From Nocardioides jejuensis (GTDB lineage: Bacteria; Actinomycetota; Actinomycetes; Propionibacteriales; Nocardioidaceae): a stretch of 64,000 bases of DNA. Position numbers and translations under genes: made by a program. Within the stretch, counting starts at the first letter, position 1. Every line of letters begins with the position of its first letter. The DNA lies in NCBI RefSeq assembly GCF_004337475.1, contig NZ_SJZJ01000008.1, positions 50,457 through 114,456 on the forward strand. The letters run 5' to 3'. The notes under the pieces are model-generated. The model was not told where the DNA came from. It ran no database searches and worked only from the letters and a program-made list of their open reading frames with translations. This document shows positions 1 through 7,729 of this stretch, one piece after another.

Positions 1-1
1 C

Positions 2-1873
2 GTCGGCGCCGGTGAGCTCGGTCCGTGGGGCTCGGCCCGCACCCGCCACGAGGTGGAGGTCGATGGCCTGTCGGCCGCCGGCGTCCTCGAGCTGGCCTGG
101 CTCACGGGCCTGGTCCGCTGGGACGGCACCGCGGGTGCCTGGGTCGAGACCGCCTCGGACGAGGCGGTCGAGGAGCACGCGATCCGCGAGCGCTTCCACG
201 ACGCGGTCGTCGAGCGCTGCGGCATCCGGTCCTACGAGAACGACGGCACGATGGTCGACCACACGGCGCCGCTGATGGCGCAGGTCTTCCTCGACCAGGA
301 CATGACCTTCCGTGTCGACGGTGAGGGTGAGGCGCGTGCCTTCCTCGACGCCGACCCGGCCCACACCCGGATCGCCTCGCTGCCGGACGGCGGCTGGCAG
401 GTCACCCGCACCGCGGGCACCGAGATCCGGGTCCCGCGCCGCGTGCAGATGACGCGCACGGCCGGTGGCCAGGTGCCGACCGGCTTCGACCCCGCGGTCT
501 GGGGCGTGCCGGCCGAGATGATCGAGTCCGTCGACCGCCTCGCGCTCTGGAACCTGGTCTGCACCGTCGACGCGTTCCTCGCCAGCGGCTTCACGCCGGC
601 CGAGCTGATGCGCTGGGTCCACCCGGCGCGCGTCGCCAACACCCAGGGCACCGGCATGGGCGGCATGACCTCCATGCAGTCGCTCTACCTCGACAACTTC
701 CTGGGCGAGCCGGTCGCCAACGACCTGCTCCAGGAGGCGCTGCCGAACGTCGTCGCTGCCCACGTCGTCCAGTCGTACGTCGGCTCGTACGGCGCGATGA
801 TCCACCCGGTCGCCGCCTGCGCGACGACTGCGGTGAGCATCGAGGAGGGTGTCGACAAGATCCGTCTCGGCAAGGCCGACTTCGTCGTGGCCGGTGGCTT
901 CGACGACCTCGGCACCGAGGGCGTCCAGGGCTTCGCCGCCATGTCTGCGACCGCGGACACCGCGGCCATGGAGGCGCAGGGCATCGACATCCGACACCTG
1001 TCGCGGGCCAACGACCGCCGTCGTGGCGGGTTCGTCGAGTCCCAGGGTGGCGGCACGATCCTGCTGGCCCGCGGTGACGTGGCGGCCCGGATGGGTCTGC
1101 CGGTGCTCGGTGTGGTGGCCTACGCGGCCAGCTTCGCGGACGGCATCCACACCTCGATCCCGGCGCCGGGCATCGGTGCCCTCGCGGCCGGCCTCGGCCG
1201 GGAGCAGTCGCCGCTGGCGACGGCGCTCGGCCAGCTCGGCCTGACCGCCGACGACGTGGCCGTGGTGAGCAAGCACGACACCTCGACCAACGCCAACGAC
1301 CCCAACGAGTCGGACCTCCACGAGCGGCTCGCCGCGGCCCTGGGCCGCAGTGAGGGCAACCCGCTCTACGTGGTCAGCCAGAAGAGCCTGACCGGTCACG
1401 CCAAGGGTGGCGCCGCGGCGTTCCAGGTGATCGGCCTGTGCCAGACGCTGCGCGCCGGCGTCCTTCCGCCGAACCGCAGCCTTGACTGTGTCGACCCGGA
1501 GCTGGAGAAGCACCCGCACCTGGTCTGGCTGCGTCAGCCGCTGGCGACCGGGCCGCTCAAGGCGGGTCTGGTGACCAGCCTCGGCTTCGGCCACGTCGCC
1601 GGTCTGCTGGCGATCGCCCACCCCGAGGTCTTCGTGCAGGCGCTCGCGGCCGCCGACCGGGACGACTACGTCGCCCGGGCCCGGCAGCGTGAGGTCGACG
1701 GTCGCCTCCGGATCACCCGGACGATGCTCGGCGAGCCGGGCTTCGTGAAGACCTCCGACCGCCGTCTGGGCGCCGACACCGACCACGGCGGTGCGCGCAA
1801 GGAGCGCGAGGCCGCGCTCCTGCTCGACCAGGACGCGCGCCTCTCCGAGGCGGGAAGGTTCGAGTGCCGATGA
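2..1873 (+). CDS. fas: Type I fatty acid synthase, C-terminal ketosynthase part (5' end outside window)
   Basis: The reading frame is open from the left edge and ends at TGA 1871-1873, so only the last ~623 residues of a multidomain FAS-I are visible. The first visible residues (VGAGELGPWGSARTRHE) match the linker that precedes the ketosynthase in fungal/actinobacterial FAS-I. The ketosynthase shows the nucleophile in HPVAACATTAV (Cys about visible residue 273) and the two catalytic His regions KHDTSTNAND (about 425) and LTGHAKGG (about 466). It condenses malonyl-ACP with the growing acyl chain in the cytosol. acpS follows with a 4-bp overlap, the arrangement known from mycobacteria, because FAS-I needs its own phosphopantetheinyl transfer. 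The upstream acyltransferase, enoylreductase, dehydratase, ACP and ketoreductase domains cannot be checked here. Confidence 0.93.
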   Translation, partial: VGAGELGPWGSARTRHEVEVDGLSAAGVLELAWLTGLVRWDGTAGAWVETASDEAVEEHAIRERFHDAVVERCGIRSYENDGTMVDHTAPLMAQVFLDQDMTFRVDGEGEARAFLDADPAHTRIASLPDGGWQVTRTAGTEIRVPRRVQMTRTAGGQVPTGFDPAVWGVPAEMIESVDRLALWNLVCTVDAFLASGFTPAELMRWVHPARVANTQGTGMGGMTSMQSLYLDNFLGEPVANDLLQEALPNVVAAHVVQSYVGSYGAMIHPVAACATTAVSIEEGVDKIRLGKADFVVAGGFDDLGTEGVQGFAAMSATADTAAMEAQGIDIRHLSRANDRRRGGFVESQGGGTILLARGDVAARMGLPVLGVVAYAASFADGIHTSIPAPGIGALAAGLGREQSPLATALGQLGLTADDVAVVSKHDTSTNANDPNESDLHERLAAALGRSEGNPLYVVSQKSLTGHAKGGAAAFQVIGLCQTLRAGVLPPNRSLDCVDPELEKHPHLVWLRQPLATGPLKAGLVTSLGFGHVAGLLAIAHPEVFVQALAAADRDDYVARARQREVDGRLRITRTMLGEPGFVKTSDRRLGADTDHGGARKEREAALLLDQDARLSEAGRFECR

Positions 1874-2328
1874 CCAGCAAGGCCGACCTGGCTGTCCTCA
1901 AGGAGCTCTTCCAGGACCTCCCGCCGACCGGGCTGCCCGTGCAGGGAGTGGGCGTGGATCTGGTCCACGTCCCCTCCTTCGCCGAGCAGCTCGCCCAGCC
2001 GGGCTCGCGCTTCGCGGACGTCTTCACCCCGGGCGAGCGGCGTGACGTCGCCGCCCGGGGCGGGCACGCGCGTCACTTCGCCGCCCGCTGGGCGGCGCGT
2101 GAAGCGCTGGTCAAGGCCTGGTCACAGCTCGTGTACGGCGAGCCGCCGCTGCTCGGCGACGAGGCGCTGCGCCAGATCGAGGTCGCCTGCGACGCCTGGG
2201 GCCGACCGCGTCTGCTGCTCGGCGGCGACGTGGCGGCGTACCTGGGGGAGTGCCGGGCCGACCTCTCGCTCTCCCACGACGGGGAGTACGCCGTGGCCTA
2301 CGTCGTGCTCTCGGCGGCCAGCAGGTAA
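1870..2328 (+). CDS. acpS: Holo-[acyl-carrier-protein] synthase AcpS
   Basis: 152 residues. It transfers 4'-phosphopantetheine from CoA to the ACP domain, here presumably that of the upstream FAS-I. The AcpS signature is present: GVGVDLVHV (metal-binding Asp about residue 30) and FAARWAAREALVKAW (metal-binding Glu about residue 78). ATG 1870 is chosen because it overlaps the fas stop as ATGA, which indicates translational coupling; an in-frame GTG at 1864 is the alternative. The last 31 bases overlap the convergent TetR gene on the other strand. Confidence 0.93.
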   Translation: MTSKADLAVLKELFQDLPPTGLPVQGVGVDLVHVPSFAEQLAQPGSRFADVFTPGERRDVAARGGHARHFAARWAAREALVKAWSQLVYGEPPLLGDEALRQIEVACDAWGRPRLLLGGDVAAYLGECRADLSLSHDGEYAVAYVVLSAASR

Positions 2329-2915
2329 GCCGACAGCAGTCGCTTGAGCTCGATGACCGCCTCGGCGTGCTCCTGGCCGTCGCGCACCGAGAAGTTCAGC
2401 ATCGAGTAGACGACGTGGACGACGATCTCGGCGACCACGCGGCGGCGTTCGCGCGGGGTGTTGGGGGTGAGCGGGGCCAGGACGCGCGCCACCTCCGCGG
2501 CGAACTCGCGCTCGGTCACCGCTGCCGTCGCGCGGGTCGACGGCGTCGACTGCACGGCGTGCCAGACCGCGCGGCGCGAGGGGTCCTCACGCCACAGCGT
2601 CGCCATGTGGTCGAGCAGCCGGTTCATCACCGAGAGCCAGTCGAGCGACGGGATCTGCGCGGCCAGCTCGGCGAGCTCCTCGTGGACGGCGACGGCCTGC
2701 TGGCGGTCGAGCTCGCACACGATGACGTACTTGTTGGCGAAGAACTGGTAGAGCGTGCCGATCGGTACGCCGGCCCGCCGCGCGACCTCTTCACAGGTGA
2801 ACGCCTCGAAGCCGACCTCGAGCAGCAGCTCGCGCGAGACCCGCAGCAGGGCGTCGAACTTGACCCGCGATCGCTCCTGCGTGGGCCGACGTCGGGGCTC
2901 GAGGAGGTCGGTCAT
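2298..2915 (-). CDS. TetR/AcrR family transcriptional regulator
   Basis: 205 residues. The N-terminal helix-turn-helix is at about residues 38-62 (CEEVARRAGVPIGTLYQFF), followed by an all-helical ligand domain without recognisable specificity. The gene converges on acpS and shares its last 31 bases with it, so each stop codon lies inside the other gene. An imperfect palindrome 15 bp upstream of the start is a candidate autoregulatory operator. A role in controlling fas-acpS is conceivable from position alone; mycobacterial FasR is encoded elsewhere, so this is not asserted. Confidence 0.85.
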   Translation of the reverse strand: MTDLLEPRRRPTQERSRVKFDALLRVSRELLLEVGFEAFTCEEVARRAGVPIGTLYQFFANKYVIVCELDRQQAVAVHEELAELAAQIPSLDWLSVMNRLLDHMATLWREDPSRRAVWHAVQSTPSTRATAAVTEREFAAEVARVLAPLTPNTPRERRRVVAEIVVHVVYSMLNFSVRDGQEHAEAVIELKRLLSAYLLAAESTT

Positions 2916-2929
2916 GGGCGTGAGGATAA

Positions 2930-2946
2930 CTTAACCCGTCGGTAAG
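2930..2946. promoter_or_regulatory. Candidate TetR operator (imperfect palindrome)
   Basis: CTTAACCCGTCGGTAAG has symmetric ends (CTTA/TAAG) around a CCGTCGG centre. It sits 14 bp upstream of the start of the reverse-strand TetR gene, where autoregulatory TetR sites normally lie. Confidence 0.4.
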
Positions 2947-2998
2947 ATGAGGAAAACCTCAGGTATCTGGTGTTTCCGCTCTGGCTCGCCATGACAAC

Positions 2999-3029
2999 GA
3001 GGCCCGCCCGGCAGTGCCGGACGGGCCTC
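2999..3029 (-). terminator. Hairpin terminator downstream of the secreted protease
   Basis: GAGGCCCG at 2999-3006 pairs with CGGGCCTC at 3022-3029. An inner CCGGC/GCCGG stem closes an AGT loop, with a single mismatch between the two stems. The hairpin starts 25 bp after the protease stop codon (reverse strand). The run of T after it is weak (TTGTCAT). Confidence 0.6.
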
Positions 3030-3053
3030 GCCCGCGGGGGGAGGGGTGCGGGA

Positions 3054-3854
3054 TCAGTTGCCGTACAGCGCCCGGACGCCCTGGGCGTCGAGGCTGCTGA
3101 ACTGCAGGTTCGTGGAGCCGCCGTTGCACTGCGGGTAGTGCATGATCGACACCGAGTCGTACGGCGTCAGGGGACGCCAGTTGTTGTCCTCGAAGCAGGT
3201 GCCGGCCTCGGGCCGGGTGTGCTCGTGGCGGAAGCCGAGCGTGTGGCCCAGCTCGTGGCCGAGGACGTTGGCCGGCGTCCAGGAGCCGGAGCTCCAGATC
3301 GAGTCGTCGACGAGCACGTTGCGCGAGCGCTTCGCGGTCGAGGGGAAGAACGACCGCGCGATGTACTGCGAGGTCTGCACCGGCTCCACCGAGAACAACA
3401 CGTTGTTGTTGCGCGTCGAGCAGTTGCTGTCCTGGGACGGCACGTAGACGAAGTCGATCGCGGAGGAAGCGTTCTCCCAGAGAGAGGCGCCGCCGTCCAT
3501 GGCGGCGACGATGCCGGCCTTGTCGGCACCGAACTTGTCGCTCACGCAGTAGGTCAGGTTGCCGACCTGGCTCGCCGACCATCGGTCGTCGGCGCCGTTG
3601 GCGGTGTTGACGATGAGGCCCTCGTCGAGGGTCTTCTTCGGGGTCGCCGTGAGCTCGTCGTAGAACTTGTGCAGGTCTCCGGTGGTGCCCATCGCCTCGT
3701 CGCCGTTGACGACACGGACCCCCGTCGGATCCGTGTAGGTCGAGGCTTCGAACTGCTGCCACGACGGCACGTCTGCGGCGTACGCAGTGCCAGCGATCGC
3801 GGTGGTGCCGACGGCGGCGGCGAATGCCACCTTCCACTTCCGGGTAAGGGTCAT
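3054..3854 (-). CDS. Secreted matrixin-like zinc metalloprotease
   Basis: 266 residues. The start ATG at 3854 is preceded by GGAGG about 7 bases upstream; the longer in-frame extension to 3950 lacks such a site. Residues 1-26 form a Sec signal peptide (basic MTLTRKWK, hydrophobic core, cleavage near TAYA/ADV). The catalytic zinc motif HELGHTLGFRH is at about residues 200-210, with Glu201 as general base, followed by a Met-turn (SIMHYPQ). This is the metzincin pattern. Expected to be an extracellular endopeptidase. Substrate unknown. Four Cys residues in the mature part could form disulfides. A hairpin terminator follows. Confidence 0.85.
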   Translation of the reverse strand: MTLTRKWKVAFAAAVGTTAIAGTAYAADVPSWQQFEASTYTDPTGVRVVNGDEAMGTTGDLHKFYDELTATPKKTLDEGLIVNTANGADDRWSASQVGNLTYCVSDKFGADKAGIVAAMDGGASLWENASSAIDFVYVPSQDSNCSTRNNNVLFSVEPVQTSQYIARSFFPSTAKRSRNVLVDDSIWSSGSWTPANVLGHELGHTLGFRHEHTRPEAGTCFEDNNWRPLTPYDSVSIMHYPQCNGGSTNLQFSSLDAQGVRALYGN

Positions 3855-3987
3855 GTGGTCCTCCAGGGTCAGGCCTGCGGTAGCAGGTGCCGTCACCGTA
3901 GGAAGTTCGCGCAGACCCCGGAAGCGATTCGGAACTGCGGGTTTCTGCAATGCAGAAAGGCGCAGGTCACGCGCCGATCACGACTGC

Positions 3988-4017
3988 CTATAGGGATTAC
4001 TATGGGGATCCCTAGAG
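3988..4017 (+). promoter_or_regulatory. Inverted-repeat operator upstream of the toxin-antitoxin pair
   Basis: Arms CTATAGGGAT (3988-3997) and ATCCCTAGAG (4008-4017) match at 9 of 10 positions, separated by 10 bases (TACTATGGGG). The site ends 13 bp before the antitoxin ATG, the usual place for autoregulation by an antitoxin-toxin complex. The local sequence is AT-richer than its surroundings. Confidence 0.65.
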
Positions 4018-4030
4018 TGAGGGGATCACC

Positions 4031-4261
4031 ATGGCTGCCACCACCACGATCGCCGTCTCGCCGGTGCTGCGGGACCGGATCAATCGCGATGCCGGTGCGC
4101 ACGGGCTGACCGCGGCCGGCTTCCTCGAGCGCCTGCTCGATGCCTATGAGCGCACGGAGATGCTCGACTCGTTCGGCACGGCGTTCGCGGCTGCTGGTCC
4201 GGACTATCGAGCCGAGCTCAGCTGGTGGTCGGGTCTCGAGCTGGACCTGCTGCGTGACTGA
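4031..4261 (+). CDS. MazE-like antitoxin of a type II toxin-antitoxin pair
   Basis: 76 residues. The N-terminal half (TTTIAVSPVLRDRINRDA, then LTAAGFLERLLDAYER) resembles a short ribbon-helix-helix DNA-binding segment. The acidic, aromatic C-terminal tail (RAELSWWSGLELDLL) is the type of segment that covers a MazF surface. A purine-rich GAGGGG stretch precedes the ATG. It overlaps the downstream toxin gene by 8 bases, and an inverted repeat lies just upstream, so the pair is probably autoregulated. The family assignment rests mainly on the linked MazF-type partner. Confidence 0.75.
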   Translation: MAATTTIAVSPVLRDRINRDAGAHGLTAAGFLERLLDAYERTEMLDSFGTAFAAAGPDYRAELSWWSGLELDLLRD

Positions 4262-4592
4262 TCTTGTCCGGGGATCCGTGGTCTGGTTCAACGGCGATCC
4301 GGTCGCAGGGCGCGAGCAGGGCGGCCGCCGTCCGGGCCTGGTGGTGGCGAGCAACGGCTACCTCGCCCGGGCCACGACCCTTGTGATCGTCGTGCCGGTG
4401 ACGACCGTCGATCGGGGCTGGCCGAATCACATCCGGCTCGACGGAGCGCTCGATCTCGACCGAGCCAGCTATGCGATGACCGAGCACGTGCGGACGATCT
4501 CGCGTGACCGGGTCAGCGGCACGGCCGGGCAGGTCGACGCGGCCACGCTCGGTGCCGTCGATCGTTGGCTCAAGGTCTTCCTCGACCTCTGA
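4254..4592 (+). CDS. MazF/PemK-type endoribonuclease toxin
   Basis: 112 residues from GTG 4254, overlapping the antitoxin stop by 8 bases. The MazF fold is visible: RGSVVWFNGDPVAGREQGGRRP at the N-terminus (written with the conserved RG..W and GG.RP elements), then LVVASNGYLA, a VVPVTT strand, and a late YAMTEHVRTISRDR region followed by the C-terminal helix. Such toxins cut mRNA at short motifs and slow growth when the labile antitoxin is lost. The frame is open further upstream to 4140, but that part overlaps the antitoxin and shows no homology. Confidence 0.85.
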   Translation: MTDLVRGSVVWFNGDPVAGREQGGRRPGLVVASNGYLARATTLVIVVPVTTVDRGWPNHIRLDGALDLDRASYAMTEHVRTISRDRVSGTAGQVDAATLGAVDRWLKVFLDL

Positions 4593-4600
4593 GCCCGGCG

Positions 4601-5260
4601 TCAGCGCCGACCGGCGATGCCGTCGTACATCACGCGCTGGATGGCGAGGCGGAGCTTGTGCTGGTCGATCCCGGGATCGTGGAGAGCGGCCAGGACCGAC
4701 GACATGATCATGCCGTTGATCGCACGCGCGGTGTTGTCGACGTCGAGGTCTTCGGGGAGGTAGCCCTCCTGCACTCCGTGCCCGACGTACGCCGCGGTGA
4801 GGCTGGTCGCCAGCGCGTAGAAGTCGAGGATGCGCTGGCTCATCTCCTTGTCGATGCCCGGCGCCTCGAGCAGCAGCATGCGGGGGACGCGCGGGTCCTC
4901 GCCGAAGACGTCGGCCAGAGCAATGCCGATCCGGACCGTCTGGGCGCGGTACTCCTCGAGTGAGTGCGGCGCATCGGGGGCGTTCTCCGCGGTGAGGGTC
5001 GCGACGAGGCGCTCGATCAGGTCGGTGATGACGTGCTCGACGATGTCCCGCTTGTTGGCGAAGTAGCGGTAGAAGGTGCCGTGCCCGATGCCGAGTCGTG
5101 CGGCGATGTCGGCGATGCCGGTCGCGTGGTAGCCGGCCTCGGCGAAGCAGTCGAACGCTGCGTCGATGATCTCGCGGCGCAGCTCGGCCTTGCGTCGCTC
5201 GACGCGGCTCAGCGGGGCGATCTCCTCGGCGGTCACGTGCCGGAGTCTATTGCCTGACAC
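4601..5260 (-). CDS. TetR/AcrR regulator divergent from the monooxygenase operon
   Basis: 219 residues from GTG 5260; an in-frame GTG at 5236 is an alternative start. The helix-turn-helix is at about residues 48-70 (IADIAARLGIGHGTFYRYFANK). It is divergent from the flavin monooxygenase operon with only 56 bp between starts, so it most likely represses that operon and itself through the shared region. The ligand is unknown. Confidence 0.87.
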   Translation of the reverse strand: MSGNRLRHVTAEEIAPLSRVERRKAELRREIIDAAFDCFAEAGYHATGIADIAARLGIGHGTFYRYFANKRDIVEHVITDLIERLVATLTAENAPDAPHSLEEYRAQTVRIGIALADVFGEDPRVPRMLLLEAPGIDKEMSQRILDFYALATSLTAAYVGHGVQEGYLPEDLDVDNTARAINGMIMSSVLAALHDPGIDQHKLRLAIQRVMYDGIAGRR

Positions 5261-5271
5261 CAGAAAATGAC

Positions 5272-5304
5272 ATACCGTTCCGGCACTGACGTTTCATTCC
5301 GTTC
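5272..5304. promoter_or_regulatory. Candidate regulator-binding direct repeats
   Basis: Two near-identical 9-mers, ATACCGTTC (5272-5280) and ATTCCGTTC (5296-5304), sit 24 bp apart in the intergenic region between the divergent TetR and monooxygenase genes. They could be half-sites for the regulator. Confidence 0.35.
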
Positions 5305-5316
5305 TGAGGAGTTTCC

Positions 5317-6798
5317 ATGCGCAGCCACCACGACGCGATCATCGTCGGTGCCGGATTCGGCGGCATGGGTGCCGCGATCCAGCTCAAGCGCCTCGGCTAC
5401 GACGACCTGCTGATCCTCGAGCGCGAGGACGACCTCGGCGGCACCTGGCACGTGAACCGCTACCCGGGCCTGGCCGTCGACATCCCGTCGGCGACGTACT
5501 CCTACTCCTTTGAGCCCAACCCGTACTGGTCGCGCCTCTACGCCCCCGGCGCCGAGCTCAAGAAGTACGCCGAGCACGTCGCCGACACCTACGACCTGCG
5601 CCGCCACATGCGCTTCGGCACGGTCGTCGAGGGGGCGCGCTGGGACGAGGAGGCGAAGCTGTGGCGGGTGACGCTCGCCGGTGGCGAGACGGTGTCGGCG
5701 GTCTACCTGCTGACCGCCACGGGCTTCCTGTCGCAGCCGAAGATGCCTGACATCCCGGGCATCGACACCTTCCAGGGCAAGGTCATCCACACCACCGCCT
5801 GGGACGACTCCTACGACCTCGCAGGCAAGCGCGCCGCGATCATCGGCACCGGCGCGACTGCCGTCCAGCTGATCCCGGAGCTCGCCAAGCAGGTCGCCGA
5901 CCTGACCGTCTACCAGCGCACGCCGATCTGGGTCACCGCGAAGCCCGACTTCGACGTCCCGAAGGCCGTGCAGACGCTGTTCGCGCGGCTGCCGCTCACG
6001 CAGAAGGTTGCCCGCTTCGGCGGCTCCTCGATCCTCGAGGTGCTGATGGTCGCGGGTGTGCTGAAGTACAAGGAGTTCCGCCCCTTCGGCAAGGTCGCGG
6101 AGCGCGTCGCCAAGGCTCACCTGCGCCGTCAGGTGAAGGACCCCGAGACCCGCGCGAAGCTCACGCCCGACTACACCTTCGGCTGCAAGCGCCCGACGTT
6201 CTCCAACACCTTCTACCCGACGTTCAACAAGCCGCACGTGCACCTGGAGACGACCTCGATCGCGTCCATCGACGAGACCGGGATCGTGACCTCCGACGGC
6301 AACCGCACCGACATCGACGTGCTCGTCCTGGCGACCGGCTTCAACCTCTGGGACGTCAACTTCCCCGCGATCGAGATCATCGGCCGCGACGGCAAGAACC
6401 TCGGGAAGTGGTGGCGCGAGACGCGCTTCCAGGCCTACGAGGGCATCACCATGCCGGGCTTCCCGAACCTCTTCTCGCTCAACAGCCCCTACTCCTACAG
6501 CGGCCTGTCGTACTTCACGACGATCGAGTCGCAGATGAAGCACATGGACCGGCTCGTGACCGAGATGCAGAAGAAGGGGGCGACCGTCGTCGAGATCAGC
6601 GAGGCAGCCAACCAGCGCTTCCTGGACCGGATGACCGCCAACCTCGAGGACTCGGTCTTCCTGCTCGGCTCGTGCGCGTCAGCCAACAGCTACTACTTCA
6701 ACCAGCACGGCGAGGCGACGCTGCTGCGGCCCACCTCGACGCTCGGTGCCTTCCGCGAGGCCGGCCGCTTCCCGCTCACGGACTACACCTATGCCTGA
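5317..6798 (+). CDS. FAD-dependent Baeyer-Villiger-type monooxygenase
   Basis: 493 residues. Rossmann motif GAGFGG near residue 11 binds FAD; the fingerprint FQGKVIHTTAWD (about residues 152-163) is the Baeyer-Villiger monooxygenase FxGxxxHxxxW(D) pattern; GTGATA (about 176) is the NADPH-binding Rossmann motif. It inserts oxygen next to a carbonyl or oxidises a heteroatom, using NADPH and O2 in the cytosol. GAGGAG lies 8 bases before ATG. It is first in an operon with patatin, a second monooxygenase and an SDR, coupled by 4-8 bp overlaps; mycobacterial mymA has a similar FMO/lipase/SDR neighbourhood. Substrate unknown, plausibly a lipid or alicyclic ketone. Confidence 0.9.
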   Translation: MRSHHDAIIVGAGFGGMGAAIQLKRLGYDDLLILEREDDLGGTWHVNRYPGLAVDIPSATYSYSFEPNPYWSRLYAPGAELKKYAEHVADTYDLRRHMRFGTVVEGARWDEEAKLWRVTLAGGETVSAVYLLTATGFLSQPKMPDIPGIDTFQGKVIHTTAWDDSYDLAGKRAAIIGTGATAVQLIPELAKQVADLTVYQRTPIWVTAKPDFDVPKAVQTLFARLPLTQKVARFGGSSILEVLMVAGVLKYKEFRPFGKVAERVAKAHLRRQVKDPETRAKLTPDYTFGCKRPTFSNTFYPTFNKPHVHLETTSIASIDETGIVTSDGNRTDIDVLVLATGFNLWDVNFPAIEIIGRDGKNLGKWWRETRFQAYEGITMPGFPNLFSLNSPYSYSGLSYFTTIESQMKHMDRLVTEMQKKGATVVEISEAANQRFLDRMTANLEDSVFLLGSCASANSYYFNQHGEATLLRPTSTLGAFREAGRFPLTDYTYA

Positions 6799-7729
6799 TT
6801 CCCGTACGCCGCGGCGCGGTGTCGTCTTCGGCTGCGGCGGCACGCTCGGCTTCGCGTGGAGCGCGGTTGCGCTGGCCGAGATCGAGCGCGCCCTCGACTG
6901 GGACGTGCGGACCGCGGAGGTGCTCATCGGCACGTCGGCGGGATCGGAGATGGTCGCCGCGCTGGGGGCAGGACGGTCGTCCGCGCAGGTGCTGGCGGCC
7001 CTCGACGGAGAGCCCGCCGCCGACCCGGTGCTCGCCGCCCACCTGGCGATCCACCCGGGCATGGTGCCGCCCACGCCGGTGCCCGCGCTGCCGCACCCGC
7101 GTGCGGTCGCGGCCGGCCTGCGCCGCGGCGATGCGCTCGCTGCGCTCTCCGGTCTGGCCCCGCGGGGTCGGGGCGACGCGACCTGGCTGCGTGACTTCGG
7201 CGACGAGCTCGCCGGCCCGGACGGGTGGGTCGCCCACCCGGCGACCTGGCTGGTCGCGGCCGACGTCCGCACCGGTCAGCGCGTCGCCTTCGGGTCCCCG
7301 GGTGCGCCGCGGGCCACGCTCGGGCAGGCGATCGCCGCGAGCTGGGGCATCCCCGGCTGGTTCCCGCCGGTCGCCATCGACGGGCGCCGCTACATCGACG
7401 GTGGAGCCATCTCGACGGGCTCCGCCGACCTCCTCGCTCCGCTGCAGCTCGACGAGGTCGTGGTGATCGCGCCGATGACCACGCAGGGCGGGCTGCCGGC
7501 ACGCGGGCTCGACCGTGCCGAGCGCCTCCTCCGCTCCGCCATGACGAAGGTGCTGGACCGCGAGGTCGCACTGCTCCGGGAGCAGGGCGTCCGCGTCATC
7601 CGGATCGAGCCCGGCGCCGCCGAGCTGGCCGCGATGGGGCCGAACTTCATGGACCTCCGCCGTCGACCGGCGACCCTGGATGCGGCCCGCCATGCCGTTC
7701 CCGCCACCATCGAGAGGGCTCTCGCATGA
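6791..7729 (+). CDS. Patatin-like phospholipase
   Basis: 312 residues. The Ser-Asp dyad is visible: an oxyanion-hole glycine stretch (FGCGGTLGFAWS), the nucleophile elbow GTSAG (Ser about residue 49), and the catalytic Asp in YIDGG (about residue 203). It cleaves acyl esters of lipids. ATG 6791 is used because it overlaps the previous stop by 8 bases; upstream in-frame codons lie inside the monooxygenase gene. No signal peptide, so probably cytosolic. It sits between two monooxygenases, suggesting release or turnover of ester products or lipid substrates of the pathway. Confidence 0.85.
   Translation: MPDSRTPRRGVVFGCGGTLGFAWSAVALAEIERALDWDVRTAEVLIGTSAGSEMVAALGAGRSSAQVLAALDGEPAADPVLAAHLAIHPGMVPPTPVPALPHPRAVAAGLRRGDALAALSGLAPRGRGDATWLRDFGDELAGPDGWVAHPATWLVAADVRTGQRVAFGSPGAPRATLGQAIAASWGIPGWFPPVAIDGRRYIDGGAISTGSADLLAPLQLDEVVVIAPMTTQGGLPARGLDRAERLLRSAMTKVLDREVALLREQGVRVIRIEPGAAELAAMGPNFMDLRRRPATLDAARHAVPATIERALA

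Noticed and set aside
5233..6543. 436-codon reverse frame opposite the first monooxygenase
   Set aside because: Antisense shadow with Arg/Glu/Val/Leu/Asp-biased composition.
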